Assembly: GCA_024707365.1 (NCBI GenBank)
Contig: JANPZV010000002.1
Span: 16,558-80,557, forward strand
DNA: 64,000 nt
Source of the DNA: Terricaulis sp.
GTDB taxonomy: Bacteria > Pseudomonadota > Alphaproteobacteria > Caulobacterales > Aquidulcibacteraceae
Reading direction: 5' to 3'
In this document: positions 9,334 to 20,409 of the stretch, in pieces
Numbering within the stretch: the stretch's first letter is position 1
Layout of the letters: each line of letters begins with the position of its first letter
The notes under the pieces: model-generated
Databases searched by the model: none
Seen by the model: the letters and a program-made list of their open reading frames with translations, nothing else
What the model was told of the DNA's origin: nothing
Made by a program: the position numbers and the translations under genes

Positions 9334-10454
9334 ACCCGAGCGCTGATTACGTTCCGTTCGTAGCTTGGCCTGTCGAGGTCGAGTGGGCGCTCATGAAGAC
9401 GGGCCAAGTGCTCATCATCATGATCCTCTTGCTGCTGACGCTGGCGTTCATCCTGTTGTTTGACCGCAAGGTCTGGGCGGCGGTGCAGCTGCGCAAGGGG
9501 CCGAACGTGGTGGGGCCTTTCGGGCTCTTCCAGAGTTTCGCGGACTTTTTAAAGTTCGTGCTGAAAGAGATCGTGATCCCGGCGGGTGCGAACAAAACCG
9601 TGTTTCTGCTCGCGCCGCTTTTGACCTTCGTGGTGGCGTTTATCGCTTGGGCGGTGGTGCCGTGGGGGCCGGGGATTGTGATCGCCGATCTTAATGTCGG
9701 CATTCTCTACATCTTCGCCATCTCATCGCTTGGTGTGTACGGCATCATCATGGGCGGCTGGGCGTCGAACTCGAAATATCCGTTCCTTGGGGGCTTGCGC
9801 TCCGCGGCGCAGATGGTGAGCTACGAAGTCTCGATCGGCTTCATCATCATCACGGTGCTCTTGCTGGTGGGTTCGCTGAACCTCACCACGATCGTGGAAT
9901 CGCAGGCGGGCGGGGCCTGGAAATGGCATGCGTTCCGCATCTTCTATATCCCGGAATTTCCGGCGAACATTCTCGTTGGCGTGACGATGATCGTCATGTT
10001 CGTGATGTTCTTCATTTCGGCCCTCGCGGAAACCAACAGGCCGCCGTTCGATTTGCCGGAAGCTGAATCCGAGCTCGTGGCCGGCTATCAGGTCGAATAC
10101 AGCTCCACGCCGTACCTGCTCTTCATGATCGGGGAATATCTCAACATCGTGCTGATGTGCGCGATAATGACGATCTTGTTCTTGGGCGGCTGGCATTTGC
10201 CGCTTGGCTCGATCGAAGCGCTGGGGCTTTCGCCGTTCTGGGCCGGCGCGCTCGCCATGCTGGTTTTCTACGTGAAGATCTGGGCGGTGTTCTTCATGTT
10301 CGCGATGGTGAAGGCGATTGTGCCGCGCTACCGCTATGACCAGCTGATGCGGCTGGGCTGGAAAATCTTCCTGCCGACCTCGCTCGTGGCGGTGGTCGCC
10401 ATGGGCTATTACGTCGCCTTTCTGCAGCCGGCTTCGGCGGGGGTGGCGCCATGA
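9330..10454 (+). CDS. nuoH: NADH-quinone oxidoreductase subunit H
   Basis: 374-residue integral membrane subunit that joins the peripheral arm to the membrane arm and helps form the quinone channel. About eight hydrophobic segments are visible. The family signature [20 protein letters not shown] lies near residues 232-251, and [16 protein letters not shown] near 66-81. The start overlaps the nuoG stop and the stop overlaps the start of the small lipoprotein gene. Confidence 0.96.
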   Translation: MNPSADYVPFVAWPVEVEWALMKTGQVLIIMILLLLTLAFILLFDRKVWAAVQLRKGPNVVGPFGLFQSFADFLKFVLKEIVIPAGANKTVFLLAPLLTFVVAFIAWAVVPWGPGIVIADLNVGILYIFAISSLGVYGIIMGGWASNSKYPFLGGLRSAAQMVSYEVSIGFIIITVLLLVGSLNLTTIVESQAGGAWKWHAFRIFYIPEFPANILVGVTMIVMFVMFFISALAETNRPPFDLPEAESELVAGYQVEYSSTPYLLFMIGEYLNIVLMCAIMTILFLGGWHLPLGSIEALGLSPFWAGALAMLVFYVKIWAVFFMFAMVKAIVPRYRYDQLMRLGWKIFLPTSLVAVVAMGYYVAFLQPASAGVAP

Positions 10455-10675
10455 TCCGCGCGCTCGTTCTCGTCGCCGCACTTGGGCTGTCCGCTTGCGC
10501 AACAGAGGCCGTTCCCGAACAGCCGGTTGCGCCGCGCCCGCAAACCGCGACTGTCGCTTTGAGCTCTGACGCCGAAGAAATTGCTGCGCGGGAGTGTGGT
10601 TCGCCCGTCCGCCCCGAGACGGTGCACCATGAATCGAACGCGATCACCTTCCGCTGTCTGAGAGAGGAGCCCTGA
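10451..10675 (+). CDS. small predicted lipoprotein between nuoH and nuoI
   Basis: 74-residue protein with an N-terminal hydrophobic segment ending in LGLSAC, a lipobox with the lipidated cysteine at residue 16. The mature part of about 58 residues is Pro/Ala/Thr-rich at first, then contains two cysteines (ARECGSP and TFRCLREE). It overlaps nuoH by 4 bases and ends TGATG into nuoI, so it is translated with them. A periplasm-facing lipoprotein is unexpected between core complex I subunits. I know of no described function. Confidence 0.72.
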   Translation: MIRALVLVAALGLSACATEAVPEQPVAPRPQTATVALSSDAEEIAARECGSPVRPETVHHESNAITFRCLREEP

Positions 10676-11163
10676 TGTCTCGTCTGCTGCAAGCGGCCAA
10701 GGGCGCCTTGATGCTCGACATGATCGGCGGCTTCGCCATCGGCATGCGCTATTTCTTCCGCCGTAAGGCCACGGTGAATTACCCGTTCGAGAAGGGGCCG
10801 CTTTCCCCGCGCTTTCGCGGCGAACATGCGCTGCGCCGCTACGCCAACGGGGAAGAGCGCTGCATCGCCTGCAAGCTGTGCGAGGCGATCTGCCCGGCCC
10901 AAGCCATCACCATCGAGGCCGAACCACGTGAGGACGGCTCGCGCCGCACCACGCGCTACGACATCGATATGGTGAAATGCATCTATTGCGGTTTCTGCCA
11001 GGAGGCGTGCCCGGTGGATGCGATCGTGGAGGGGCCGAATTTCGAGTTTGCCACCGAAACGCGCGAAGAACTTTATTACGACAAGGAGCGTCTGCTCGCG
11101 AACGGCGATCGCTGGGAGCGGGAGATCGCGAAGAATTTGGAACTGGACGCGCCATACCGCTAA
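10675..11163 (+). CDS. nuoI: NADH-quinone oxidoreductase subunit I
   Basis: 162-residue NuoI (23-kDa subunit) with two [4Fe-4S] clusters, N6a and N6b, linking NuoG to NuoB. The two ferredoxin motifs are [16 protein letters not shown] near residues 62-77 and [16 protein letters not shown] near 101-116. The N-terminal amphipathic helix region precedes them. The start ATG shares bases with the previous stop. A 132-base palindromic element lies downstream before nuoJ. Confidence 0.96.
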   Translation: MSRLLQAAKGALMLDMIGGFAIGMRYFFRRKATVNYPFEKGPLSPRFRGEHALRRYANGEERCIACKLCEAICPAQAITIEAEPREDGSRRTTRYDIDMVKCIYCGFCQEACPVDAIVEGPNFEFATETREELYYDKERLLANGDRWEREIAKNLELDAPYR

Positions 11164-11184
11164 GGGCGGCGCGAAAATAACCTT

Positions 11185-11316
11185 GCTCTCCCGCTTGCGG
11201 GGAGCTGTCCGCGAAGCGGACTGAGGGGGCGCGGCGCGATTTTCGCCGCAACTTTCCCCTCCGTCGCTCGCTTCGCTCACGACACCTCCCCCGTAACGGG
11301 GGAGGATTGGGAGAGC
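11185..11316. repeat. REP-like palindromic intergenic element between nuoI and nuoJ
   Basis: Nested inverted repeats. The outer arms are GCTCTCCC at 11185-11192 and GGGAGAGC at 11309-11316. Inside are a 6-bp stem GTCCGC/GCGGAC with loop GAA (near 11207-11221) and a 9-bp stem CCTCCCCCG/CGGGGGAGG with loop TAA (11285-11293 and 11297-11305). The wording (runs of CTCCCCC, CGCTCGCTTCGCTCAC) is like dispersed palindromic elements seen in many alphaproteobacterial genomes, but no second copy is evident in this window. The right outer arm supplies the GGGAG before nuoJ. Confidence 0.65.
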
Positions 11317-11322
11317 TTGAGG

Positions 11323-11925
11323 ATGTTGGCGATCGCCTTTTACGTGCTGGCGGCCATCGCCGTGATCTCCGCGTTCGCGGTGATCGCGGCGCGCAACCCT
11401 GTGCATTCGGTGCTGTTTCTCATCCTCACCTTCTTCACGGCGGCGGGGCTGTTCGTGCTGCTGGGCGCTGAGTTTTTGGCGATGCTGCTGGTGGTGGTTT
11501 ATGTCGGCGCGGTGGCGGTGCTGTTCTTGTTCGTCGTCATGATGCTCGACGTCGATTTTGCCGAGATGAAGAAGGGCTTCCTGCAATATCTGCCGGCGGG
11601 CGCGCTTGTGGCGCTGGTGCTGCTGGGGGAGCTCGGCCTTGTGGCCGGCGCTGCGATGTCGGTTCCCGTGCCGATCCCGCTGGCGAGCGATGGGCAGGCG
11701 GCGGTGACCAACGCCGAAGCGATCGGCCAGGTGCTCTACACCGAATATCTTCTGGTGTTCCAACTCGCGGGGCTTGTGCTGTTCGTGGCCATGATCGGGG
11801 CGATCGTGCTGACGCTGCGCCGCCGCCCTGGCGTGAAAAAGCAAGACATCGCCGCCCAAGTCGGGCGCAAGCGCTCCGAGGGCGTTGAGTTGAAGGACAT
11901 CCGACCGGGGCAGGGGCTGGGCTGA
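11323..11925 (+). CDS. nuoJ: NADH-quinone oxidoreductase subunit J
   Basis: 200-residue membrane subunit with five predicted transmembrane segments. [19 protein letters not shown] near residues 19-37 and [20 protein letters not shown] near 57-76 (the pi-bulge helix region) are typical. I chose ATG 11323, preceded by GGGAG at 11309-11313; a TTG two codons upstream (11317) is also possible. The stop overlaps the nuoK start. Confidence 0.94.
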   Translation: MLAIAFYVLAAIAVISAFAVIAARNPVHSVLFLILTFFTAAGLFVLLGAEFLAMLLVVVYVGAVAVLFLFVVMMLDVDFAEMKKGFLQYLPAGALVALVLLGELGLVAGAAMSVPVPIPLASDGQAAVTNAEAIGQVLYTEYLLVFQLAGLVLFVAMIGAIVLTLRRRPGVKKQDIAAQVGRKRSEGVELKDIRPGQGLG

Positions 11926-12233
11926 TGGATATCGGGCTTGCACATTATCTGTTCGTGGCCGCCGCGCTGTTCACGATCGGCTGCTTTGGCATCTTCGCCA
12001 ACGCCAAGAACGTCATCATCATTCTGATGTCGATCGAGCTCATCCTGCTCTCGGTGAACGTCAATCTGGTGGCGTTTTCGGCGTTCTTGCAGAACATCGA
12101 AGGCCAGATTTTCGCCATGCTGGTGCTGACCGTGGCGGCCGCCGAAGCGGCTGTCGGGCTCGCCATTCTCGTCACGTACTTCCGAAACCGCGGCAATATC
12201 GCGGTTGAGGATATCAACCAGATGCGGGGCTGA
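11925..12233 (+). CDS. nuoK: NADH-quinone oxidoreductase subunit K
   Basis: 102-residue, three-helix membrane subunit of the proton channel chain. Conserved glutamates are seen in [11 protein letters not shown] (near residue 37) and in [12 protein letters not shown] (near 73). The length is exactly that expected. The start overlaps the nuoJ stop and nuoL follows after two bases. Confidence 0.96.
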   Translation: MDIGLAHYLFVAAALFTIGCFGIFANAKNVIIILMSIELILLSVNVNLVAFSAFLQNIEGQIFAMLVLTVAAAEAAVGLAILVTYFRNRGNIAVEDINQMRG

Positions 12234-12235
12234 TC

Positions 12236-14239
12236 GTGGCTTTCTCTCCCGAAGTCCTGATCGTTCTGGCGCCGCTGCTTGCGGCGGCGTTCGCGGGCCT
12301 CCTGCAAAAATTCATTGGCGATAAGGTCGCCATGGGCGTGACCACCGCTTCGGTGGGGCTTTCGCTCGCGCTCTCCTGGCCGATCTTTATCGGCTTTGTC
12401 TGGGGCGATGAAACCGCGCGGGTGATCGAGCTTTTCCGCTTTATCGATGTGGCCGGCTTTAGCTCCACCTGGAGCGTGCGCATCGATACGCTGAGCGCGG
12501 TCATGCTGGTGGTGGTCAACACCGTCAGCTTCCTGGTGCATGTCTATTCCATCGGCTACATGGCCGAGGATCCGCATCGGGCGCGGTTCTTCTCCTACCT
12601 TTCATTCTTCACCTTCTCGATGCTCGCGCTGGTGACGGCGAATGATTTTCTGCAGCTCTTCTTCGGCTGGGAAGGGGTGGGCGTCGCCTCCTATCTCTTG
12701 ATCGGCTTCTGGTTCCAGAAGCGCAGCGCCAATGACGCGGCGATCAAGGCGTTCGTCACCAACCGGGTCGGCGATTTCGGCTTCGCGCTCGGGATCATGG
12801 CGATCTTCTTCTGCTATGGCTCAATCCAGTTCGACGCGGTGTTCGAGGCGGCGAAAGCTTCGCCCGGCATGCTGATCGGGATCGACAATTTCTCGGCGCC
12901 CGCCGTCGAAGTGATCGCGGTGCTCTTGTTCATCGGCGCGATGGGCAAATCGGCGCAATTTTTCCTGCATGTCTGGCTGCCGGACGCGATGGAAGGCCCG
13001 ACGCCGGTTTCGGCGCTGATCCACGCCGCCACCATGGTGACGGCGGGCGTGTTCATGGTGTGCCGCGCGGGCGATCTTTATCACCTTGCGCCGTTCGCTT
13101 CGGCGGTGGTGACGGTGCTGGGCGCGGTGACGGCGCTGTTCGCCGCCACGGTGGGCTTGGCGCAAAACGACATCAAGCGCGTGATCGCGTACTCGACCTG
13201 CTCGCAACTCGGCTACATGTTCTTCGCGGCGGGCGTGGGCGCCTATGACGCGGCCATGTTCCACCTTTTCACGCACGCCTTCTTCAAGGCGCTCTTGTTC
13301 CTGGGCGCGGGCTCTGTGATCCACGGCATGCACCATGAGCAGGACATGCGCTTCATGGGCGGGGTGCGCAAACCCATGCCGATCACCTGGGCGATGATGC
13401 TGATCGGCACCTTCGCGCTGATCGGCTTTGGCATTCCGCATGTGGGCGGCTTTGCCGGCTTCTATTCCAAGGACGCGATCATCGAGGCCGCTTACGCCAG
13501 CCACGCTTTCGGCGCGCAATTTGCGTTCTGGTGCGGGGTTGGGGCCGCGCTGCTGACGAGCTTCTATTCCTGGCGCCTCGCCTTCATGACGTTCGAGGGC
13601 AAATTCCGGCCCAACCCGGATGCGCACCATGACGATCACGGCGACGCCGATGCGCATCATCACGATAAGCCGGCCGACGGCGCAGCGCCGGCGCATGAAT
13701 CGCCCTGGATCATGCTGGCGCCGCTGTTTGTGCTGGCCGCCGGCGCGATCGCGGCGGGCTTTATCTTCTATCCTTACTTCCTGGGCGAGCACGCCGACGG
13801 TTTCTGGCGTCACGTCATGCCGGTGGAGCACGGCCATCACGACTTCCCCGAATGGGTGCTGTGGGCGCCGCTGATCGTGACGGTGACGGGCTTCCTGTTC
13901 GCGGTGATCTTCTATCTGTGGAAGCCAGCCGCGCCCAAGGCGATGGCCAAGGGCCCGGTTTGGGCCTTCCTCTACAACAAATGGTATTTCGACGAGATCT
14001 ACGACTTCATCTTCGTGAAGGGCGCGCGGGCGCTGGGTGATCTCTTCTGGAAAGTGGGCGATCGCAAGCTGATCGATGGGCTTGGGCCCGATGGCGTTGC
14101 GGCCAGTTCACGCTTCGTCGCGCGGCAAGCGCGCAAATTGCAGACGGGCTTTGTGTATCATTATAGCTTCCTCATGCTGATCGCCGCTGTCGCGTTCGGC
14201 GCCTATGCGATTTACGCCGGCATCGGGGGCGGGCAATGA
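12236..14239 (+). CDS. nuoL: NADH-quinone oxidoreductase subunit L
   Basis: 667-residue antiporter-like subunit at the tip of the membrane arm, with the long lateral helix at its C-terminus. Typical stretches include [19 protein letters not shown] near residue 142, [20 protein letters not shown] near 249 and [20 protein letters not shown] near 308. The start is GTG at 12236. An unusual His/Asp-rich loop (six histidines, near residues 463-476) lies in a hydrophilic connection in the C-terminal half. The stop overlaps the nuoM start. Confidence 0.96.
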   Translation: MAFSPEVLIVLAPLLAAAFAGLLQKFIGDKVAMGVTTASVGLSLALSWPIFIGFVWGDETARVIELFRFIDVAGFSSTWSVRIDTLSAVMLVVVNTVSFLVHVYSIGYMAEDPHRARFFSYLSFFTFSMLALVTANDFLQLFFGWEGVGVASYLLIGFWFQKRSANDAAIKAFVTNRVGDFGFALGIMAIFFCYGSIQFDAVFEAAKASPGMLIGIDNFSAPAVEVIAVLLFIGAMGKSAQFFLHVWLPDAMEGPTPVSALIHAATMVTAGVFMVCRAGDLYHLAPFASAVVTVLGAVTALFAATVGLAQNDIKRVIAYSTCSQLGYMFFAAGVGAYDAAMFHLFTHAFFKALLFLGAGSVIHGMHHEQDMRFMGGVRKPMPITWAMMLIGTFALIGFGIPHVGGFAGFYSKDAIIEAAYASHAFGAQFAFWCGVGAALLTSFYSWRLAFMTFEGKFRPNPDAHHDDHGDADAHHHDKPADGAAPAHESPWIMLAPLFVLAAGAIAAGFIFYPYFLGEHADGFWRHVMPVEHGHHDFPEWVLWAPLIVTVTGFLFAVIFYLWKPAAPKAMAKGPVWAFLYNKWYFDEIYDFIFVKGARALGDLFWKVGDRKLIDGLGPDGVAASSRFVARQARKLQTGFVYHYSFLMLIAAVAFGAYAIYAGIGGGQ

Positions 14240-15747
14240 TCGCGCAAATGGCCGATTGGCCGCTCCTTACCATCATCACCTTCCTGCCGGCGGCGGGGGC
14301 GTTGCTGATCTTGCTCGCGCGCTCGATGCAGCGCGGGGAGGATGCAGGTTACGATCGCGGCGTGCGGCTGCTGACGCTGCTTGTCACGCTGCTGACGTTC
14401 GCCATTTCGCTGGTGGCGTTCGCCGCGTTTGATCCGAGCTTGCCCGGCTATCAGCTGGTTGAGAACGTGCCGTGGGCGTTCGGCGCCGGCTATCGCATGG
14501 GCGTCGATTCACTGGCGATGACGCTGGTGATGCTGACGACCTTCCTCACGCCGATCTGTATTCTGGCGAGCTGGGTGATCGAGAAGCAGGTCTCCAGCTA
14601 CATGGTGCTGTTTCTCATCCTCGAAACCTTGATGATCGGGGTGTTCTGCGCGCAGGACATCATCCTGTTTTACGTGTTCTTCGAGGCCGGCCTCATCCCG
14701 ATGTTCATTCTCATCGGCGTGTGGGGCGGGGAGCGGCGCGTCTATGCGGCGTTCAAATTCTTTCTCTACACGCTGCTCGGTTCGATCCTGATGCTTGTCG
14801 CCATCGTGGCGATGATCTCGATCGCGGGCACAAGCGGCATCCCGGAACTGACGGCGTTCGCCCAGCAAGGCGGGTTTAGCGAAAACATCCAGATATGGCT
14901 GTGGCTGGCGTTCTTTGCGTCGTTCGCGGTGAAGATGCCGATGTGGCCGGTGCATACGTGGCTGCCTGATGCGCACGTCGAGGCGCCGACGGCGGGCTCG
15001 GTGGTGCTGGCGGCGATCCTGCTCAAAATGGGCGGATACGGCTTCCTGCGCTTCTCGCTGCCGATGTTCCCGGATGCGAGCGCGTTTTTCACGCCGTTCG
15101 TGTTCGTGCTTTCGGTGGTGGCGATCGTGTGGGCGTCGCTGGTGGCGTTCCGCCAGGTCGATATGAAGAAGCTGATCGCGTATTCCTCGGTTGCGCACAT
15201 GGGCTTTGTGACCATGGGCATCTTCACCGGCACGATCCAGGGCATACAGGGCGCGATCTTCCAGATGATCTCGCACGGGATCATCTCCGGCGCGCTCTTT
15301 CTCTGCGTCGGCGTTGTGTATGACCGGGCGCATACGCGTGAGATCGCCTTCTATGGCGGGCTGACGCATCGCATGCCGGTCTATGCCGCCATCTTCCTGC
15401 TCTTCACCATGGGCAATGTGGGCCTGCCGGGGACCAGCGGTTTCCCCGGTGAAATCCTCACCATGGTGGGCGCCTTCCAAGTGAATGCGTGGGTGGCCGC
15501 GGCGGCGTGCTTGGGCATTATTTTCTCGGCGGCTTACGCGCTGACGCTCTATCGCAAGGTGGCGTTCGGCGTGATCGAGAACCCCAAGCTCAACACGATG
15601 ACCGATATCGACGCCCGCGAATGGGTGCAGTTCGTGCCGCTGATCATCGCCACTTTGATCTTCGGCTTCGCGCCCTCGCTGCTGCTCGACTACACGGCGG
15701 TGTCCGCGCAGACGATTGTTGAACAATTCGGGAGGGCCGCGCCATGA
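14236..15747 (+). CDS. nuoM: NADH-quinone oxidoreductase subunit M
   Basis: 503-residue antiporter-like membrane subunit. The conserved glutamate region [20 protein letters not shown] is near residues 145-164. The motif around the second key lysine is [20 protein letters not shown] near 231-250, followed by [20 protein letters not shown]. Fourteen hydrophobic segments are expected. It overlaps nuoL and nuoN by 4 bases at each end. Confidence 0.96.
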   Translation: MIAQMADWPLLTIITFLPAAGALLILLARSMQRGEDAGYDRGVRLLTLLVTLLTFAISLVAFAAFDPSLPGYQLVENVPWAFGAGYRMGVDSLAMTLVMLTTFLTPICILASWVIEKQVSSYMVLFLILETLMIGVFCAQDIILFYVFFEAGLIPMFILIGVWGGERRVYAAFKFFLYTLLGSILMLVAIVAMISIAGTSGIPELTAFAQQGGFSENIQIWLWLAFFASFAVKMPMWPVHTWLPDAHVEAPTAGSVVLAAILLKMGGYGFLRFSLPMFPDASAFFTPFVFVLSVVAIVWASLVAFRQVDMKKLIAYSSVAHMGFVTMGIFTGTIQGIQGAIFQMISHGIISGALFLCVGVVYDRAHTREIAFYGGLTHRMPVYAAIFLLFTMGNVGLPGTSGFPGEILTMVGAFQVNAWVAAAACLGIIFSAAYALTLYRKVAFGVIENPKLNTMTDIDAREWVQFVPLIIATLIFGFAPSLLLDYTAVSAQTIVEQFGRAAP

Positions 15748-17198
15748 TCGGGCCCGCGCAGGATCTTGCGTTTTCGCTTCCGCATTTTGGGCCCGAGCTT
15801 GTGCTCGTCGGCTTTGCGCTTTCCGCCGCCGTGATTGGCGCGTGGGGCGGAGAGCGGTCATTTAGGCCTCTATCTTTCCTTGGCATTGTCGCGCTGCTCG
15901 TCGCGGGCGGCTGGGCGATCGTGGCGCGGCCTGACGCGCCGGTGGCGATCTTTCAGGGCGTGCTCGTGGTCGATGGCGTTGGCGTGTTCGCCAAGGCGCT
16001 GATCGCGTTCGCGGCGGCGGCGACGCTGGCGCTCGGTTCCGATTATTTCGGTGCGGCGAAGGATCGGCGCTTTGAATATCCGGTGCTGGTGGTGCTGGCG
16101 GCGCTTGGCATGTTCGTCATGGTCTCCTCGCAAGATCTGATCAGCCTTTATGTGGGCGTGGAGCTGCAAAGCTTGTGCGCCTACGTGCTGGCGGCGTGGC
16201 GGCGCGATGACTCGCGCTCTTCGGAAGCGGGCCTCAAATATTTTGTGCTGAGCGCGTTGGCTTCGGGCCTGCTGCTTTACGGCGCTTCGTTCGTTTACGG
16301 CTTCACCGGCTCGGTGCGGTTTGACGCGATAGCCGAAGCGGTGGCGCAAGGCCAGGGCGGGGTGGGCCTCTTGTTTGGCCTTGTGCTGATGCTGTGCGCG
16401 CTTGGCTTTAAAATGTCGGCCGCGCCGTTCCATATGTGGACGCCGGATGTGTACGAAGGCGCGCCCACGCCGGTGACGGCCTTCTTCGCGGCCGCGCCGA
16501 AAGTGGCGGCCGTCGCGCTGATGGCGCGCATTCTCTACGATCCGTTCATCGCGCTTGAGAGCCAATGGCTGCAGGTGGTGGTGGCGCTTTCGGCCATTTC
16601 GATGGTGTGGGGCTCCTTCGGCGCGCTGATGCAAACCAGCCTCAAGCGGCTGATGGCGTATTCGTCGATCGCCAATATGGGCTTTGCGCTGATGGGCCTT
16701 GTGGCGGGCGCCGATGCGGGCCCTGGGGCGGCGCTGATTTATCTCGCGCTCTATCTGCCGGCGACGATCGGCGTGTTCGCGCTGATCATGTCGATGCGCC
16801 GCGCCGGCGAGCCGGTGGAGACGATCGCTGATCTTGCCGGCCTTGCGCGCAAGCGGCCTTGGATGGCGACGCTCTACACCATGCTGCTGTTCTCGCTCGC
16901 GGGCATTCCGCCGTTCGCCGGCTTTATCGGCAAGCTGGTTGTGTTCCAGGCCGCGGTCGCGGCGGATCTGGCTTGGCTTGCTGTTGTCGGCGGCATCGCG
17001 GCGGTGGTGGCTGCGGGTTATTATCTGCGCATTCTCGCCTCGATCTGGTTCAGCCCCGCGGCTGAGCCGCTCTCGCCGGCGAGCAGCACGGTGATGACGA
17101 TGGCGAGCGCGGCGGCGTTGCTGTCCTTCCCGATCCTGATTGTGGCGCTGGGCGCGATTGAGCGCTGGGCGGCGTGGGCGATCGCCCGGAGTTTCTGA
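15744..17198 (+). CDS. nuoN: NADH-quinone oxidoreductase subunit N
   Basis: 484-residue antiporter-like membrane subunit closing the nuo cluster. [19 protein letters not shown] near residues 134-152 and [20 protein letters not shown] near 223-242 are diagnostic. The stop TGA overlaps the start of birA (TGATG), so birA is probably translated from the same transcript, a linkage common in alphaproteobacteria. Confidence 0.96.
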   Translation: MIGPAQDLAFSLPHFGPELVLVGFALSAAVIGAWGGERSFRPLSFLGIVALLVAGGWAIVARPDAPVAIFQGVLVVDGVGVFAKALIAFAAAATLALGSDYFGAAKDRRFEYPVLVVLAALGMFVMVSSQDLISLYVGVELQSLCAYVLAAWRRDDSRSSEAGLKYFVLSALASGLLLYGASFVYGFTGSVRFDAIAEAVAQGQGGVGLLFGLVLMLCALGFKMSAAPFHMWTPDVYEGAPTPVTAFFAAAPKVAAVALMARILYDPFIALESQWLQVVVALSAISMVWGSFGALMQTSLKRLMAYSSIANMGFALMGLVAGADAGPGAALIYLALYLPATIGVFALIMSMRRAGEPVETIADLAGLARKRPWMATLYTMLLFSLAGIPPFAGFIGKLVVFQAAVAADLAWLAVVGGIAAVVAAGYYLRILASIWFSPAAEPLSPASSTVMTMASAAALLSFPILIVALGAIERWAAWAIARSF

Positions 17199-17944
17199 TG
17201 ATCGACGGCCAAGCGCCGGTCGAACTATTCGACGAGATCGACTCCACGCTTTCGGAGGCGCGCCGCCGCGCCGAGCGCGGCGATTTCGGCCCGGTTTGGC
17301 TGATCGCCAAGGTGCAAACCGCAGGACGCGGCCGGCGCGGGCGGGCGTGGCGCTCGCTCGATGGCAATCTGCTCGCCACCTATTTCAGCCGCAACGATCG
17401 CCCGCCGGCGGAGATTGCGCTGCTTGGCTTTGCGCTGGCGGTGGCGATTGCTGAGACGTTTGACGCCTATCTCGGCGCGCGCCGCGCGCTGGTGAAATGG
17501 CCCAATGACGTGCTGATCGACGGCGCGAAGATGAGCGGCATTCTGCTTGATTCTGGCGCAGCGCACGGTGCGGGCTGGGCCGCGCTTGGCTTTGGCGTCA
17601 ATCTGGCGGCGGCGCCTGAAGGGCTTGATCAGCCGACGGCGTGCTTGCGCCAATTGTTGCCGCCAGATGTGCTTGCGCCCGAGCCGCTGGCGTTTCTTGT
17701 TGAGCTTCGCCCCAGGCTGGCGCAACTGGATGCGCAACTCGCGCAGCAGGGGTTTGGGCCGCTTCGGCAGGCATGGCTCTCTCGGGCGTATGGGCTTGGC
17801 CAGATGGCCCGCGTGGCGCAGGGTGAGGCTGTTTTGGAGGGGCGCATCGCCGGCCTTTCCGAAGCCGGCGCGCTGGAACTCGATACGAGCGAAGGCCGCA
17901 AGCTTGTGGCGGCGGGCGACATTTATTTTTCAGGCGCGAGTTAG
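17198..17944 (+). CDS. birA: biotin--[acetyl-CoA-carboxylase] ligase (monofunctional)
   Basis: 248-residue enzyme that activates biotin to biotinyl-AMP and attaches it to the biotin carboxyl carrier protein. The adenylate-binding loop is [10 protein letters not shown] near residues 40-49, and [20 protein letters not shown] near 98-117 carries the catalytic lysine. The C-terminal cap domain follows. There is no N-terminal winged helix, so it cannot act as the DNA-binding biotin repressor known from E. coli. The ATG at 17198 was chosen because it overlaps the nuoN stop and gives a normal catalytic-domain start. Confidence 0.92.
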   Translation: MIDGQAPVELFDEIDSTLSEARRRAERGDFGPVWLIAKVQTAGRGRRGRAWRSLDGNLLATYFSRNDRPPAEIALLGFALAVAIAETFDAYLGARRALVKWPNDVLIDGAKMSGILLDSGAAHGAGWAALGFGVNLAAAPEGLDQPTACLRQLLPPDVLAPEPLAFLVELRPRLAQLDAQLAQQGFGPLRQAWLSRAYGLGQMARVAQGEAVLEGRIAGLSEAGALELDTSEGRKLVAAGDIYFSGAS

Positions 17945-17948
17945 GCCC

Positions 17949-18725
17949 ATGCTTTTGGCCATCGACGTTGGCAACACCAACACCAAATTCGCCGTCTATG
18001 ACGGCAAGACCTGGCGCGCCCAATGGCGCGCGGCGACGTACTCGACGCGCACGGCCGATGAATATGCGCCTTGGCTGGCGCAGGTGATGGCGCTTTCAGG
18101 GCTTACCTTCTCGGATGTGAAGGCGTGCATCATCTCCACCGTTGTGCCGCAGGCGCTATTTAATCTGCGCAACCTCTCGCGCCGCTATGTGGGCGCTGAG
18201 CCCTTGGTGATCGGCGAGCCGGGCGTGGAGCTTGGCATCGAGGTGCGGATCGACAAACCAAGCGAAGCGGGCGCGGACCGGCTGGTGAACGCGGTGGGCG
18301 CCTTCGTGGACCATGGCGGGCCGGCGATCGTGATCGATAGCGGCACGGCGACGACGTTCGACATCGTGGCGGCCGATGGGGCGTTTGAGGGCGGCATCAT
18401 CTTGCCGGGCATCAACCTCTCGCTGCAGGCGCTGCACGATGCGGCGGCGCGGCTGCCGCGCGTGGAAATCCGCGATCCGGGCAAGGTGATCGGCAAGGAC
18501 ACAATCTCGGCCATGCAATCTGGCATTTATCTCGGCTCGATCGAGATGATCGGCGGGCTGATCCGCCGCATCAAGCAAGAGTATGGCGCGCCGATGAAAA
18601 CCATCGCCACCGGCGGGGTGGCTTCGCTGTATGAAGGCGCCTTTCCGGGCATTGATGTGTTCGATCAGGAACTCACATCGCGCGGACTGTTGGAAATTTT
18701 TAGACGGAATGGCGGCGTCATTTGA
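17949..18725 (+). CDS. coaX: type III pantothenate kinase
   Basis: 258-residue CoaX, which phosphorylates pantothenate in the first step of coenzyme A synthesis. It belongs to the actin-like (ASKHA) ATPase fold: phosphate 1 motif [16 protein letters not shown] at residues 4-19, [12 protein letters not shown] near 108-119, [13 protein letters not shown] near 126-138 and [16 protein letters not shown] near 145-160. It lies four bases after birA and its stop overlaps the TTG start of rnj, the usual alphaproteobacterial order. Confidence 0.95.
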   Translation: MLLAIDVGNTNTKFAVYDGKTWRAQWRAATYSTRTADEYAPWLAQVMALSGLTFSDVKACIISTVVPQALFNLRNLSRRYVGAEPLVIGEPGVELGIEVRIDKPSEAGADRLVNAVGAFVDHGGPAIVIDSGTATTFDIVAADGAFEGGIILPGINLSLQALHDAAARLPRVEIRDPGKVIGKDTISAMQSGIYLGSIEMIGGLIRRIKQEYGAPMKTIATGGVASLYEGAFPGIDVFDQELTSRGLLEIFRRNGGVI

Positions 18726-20405
18726 GTAAGGCCAAATCTGCGGACGAGCTTGTTTTTTTGCCGCTTGGCGGCTCGGGCGAGATCGGCATGAACCTCAACG
18801 CCTATGGCTTTGGCCCGGCGGAGGATCGGCAATGGATTATCGTCGATATCGGCGTCACCTTCGGGCGCGAGGATACGACGCCGGGCGTTGATCTCATTCT
18901 GCCCGATCCAGAATATCTGGTGGGCGAGAAGGACAATATTCTCGGCATCGTGCTGACGCACGCGCATGAAGATCATATCGGGGCGCTGGGCTGGCTGTGG
19001 CCGAAGCTGAAGGCGCCGGTTTACGCAACGCCGTTCACGGCGGCTTTGGTGCGTGACAAGCTGAAGGAACGCGGCCTGCTGGATAAAGTGCCGCTCACGG
19101 AAATTCCGCTGAAGGGGCATTTAAAGCTCGGGCCGTTTGAGATCGATTTTGTGACGCTCACGCACTCGATCCCGGAGCCGAACGGGCTCGCCATCCGCAC
19201 CCCGCTTGGCCTTGTGTGGCACACTGGCGACTGGAAAATCGATCCCGACCCGCTGATTGGCGAGACCACCGATGAAGCCAAATTGCGCGCCATGGCCGAT
19301 GAGGGCGTGCTGGCGATGGTGTGCGATTCCACCAACGTGTTCGTGGAGGGCGAGGCGGGCTCGGAAGCGGATGTGCGCGATAAGCTTACTGGAGGTGATC
19401 GCCGGCTGCAAAGGCCGCGTGGCGGTGACGGCGTTCGCCTCCAACGTCGCGCGCGTGCAGACGACGCTGGAAGCGGCGCGCGCCTGCGGGCGCACGCCTT
19501 GCCTTGTGGGCCGCTCGATGCATCGCATCTACGCGGCGGCGCAGAGCGTGGGCATTTTGAAGGACATGCCCTACATCGCCGAGGAAGAGGAAGCGGCGCG
19601 CCTGCCGGCGAATAAGGTGCTTTATCTCTGCACCGGCAGCCAAGGCGAAGCGCGCGCGGCGCTGTCACGCATCGCGCGCGGGGATCATCGGCACGTTTCG
19701 CTGCGCCAAGGCGATACGGTGATTTTCTCCTCGCGGGTTATCCCGGGCAACGAAACCTCGATCCATGCGCTCTACAATGCGTTCACCGAAAAGGGCGTTG
19801 AGCTGATTACGGCGGACGATCATTTCGTGCATGTTTCCGGCCATCCGGCGCGCGATGAGCTCAAGCAGATGTATTCCTGGGCGCGGCCGCAGATCGCTGT
19901 GCCGGTGCACGGCGAGCGGCGGCATATTCTCGAGCACGTCGAACTCGCCAAATCGCTGCAAGCGCCTTACGCGATCGCGCCCAGCAATGGCGATCTTATT
20001 CGGCTGGCGCCGGGCGAGCCCAAAGTGATCGATGAGGTGCCGGCGGGGCGCATTTTCGTGGACGGCTCGGTGATGATCGAGGCCGAAGATAACGCGCTCA
20101 AGGATCGCCGCCGCCTCGGGGCGGAGGGCGCGGTCAACATCGCGCTGGCGATCAACGCCAAGCACGCCATCGTTTCTGGGCCGAACGCGACGGTGCGCGG
20201 GCTTTCCATGGGCGACGAGGAAGAGTTTGATCTTGCGGTCGATGAGCTTGAGGATGTGGCCGAGGCCGCGTTCGGGCGCTTGGCGCATAGCGACCGCGAG
20301 GATGACGAATTGGTCGAAACCACGTTGATGCGGGCGGTGCGCAAGGCGGCCGACCGGCTCTGGGGCAAGCGGCCGCTGGTGGATGTGACGGTGTTGAGGA
20401 TTTGA
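18722..20405 (+). CDS. rnj: ribonuclease J (one frameshift)
   Basis: Metallo-beta-lactamase/beta-CASP ribonuclease that acts in RNA maturation and decay. The zinc motif [14 protein letters not shown] is near residues 79-92. The beta-CASP part includes [20 protein letters not shown] and the C-terminal region ends near LVDVTVLRI. One surplus base near 19385-19388 breaks the frame between EADVRDK and [12 protein letters not shown]; removing it gives about 560 residues, the normal size. The start is TTG at 18722, overlapping the coaX stop. The break is probably a sequence error. Confidence 0.93.
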
Positions 20406-20409
20406 GCCG

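Noticed and set aside
10294..11943. A 549-codon minus-strand open frame across nuoH-nuoJ
   Set aside because: It overlaps four conserved genes in antisense and has shadow-type composition (His/Arg/Gln-rich).
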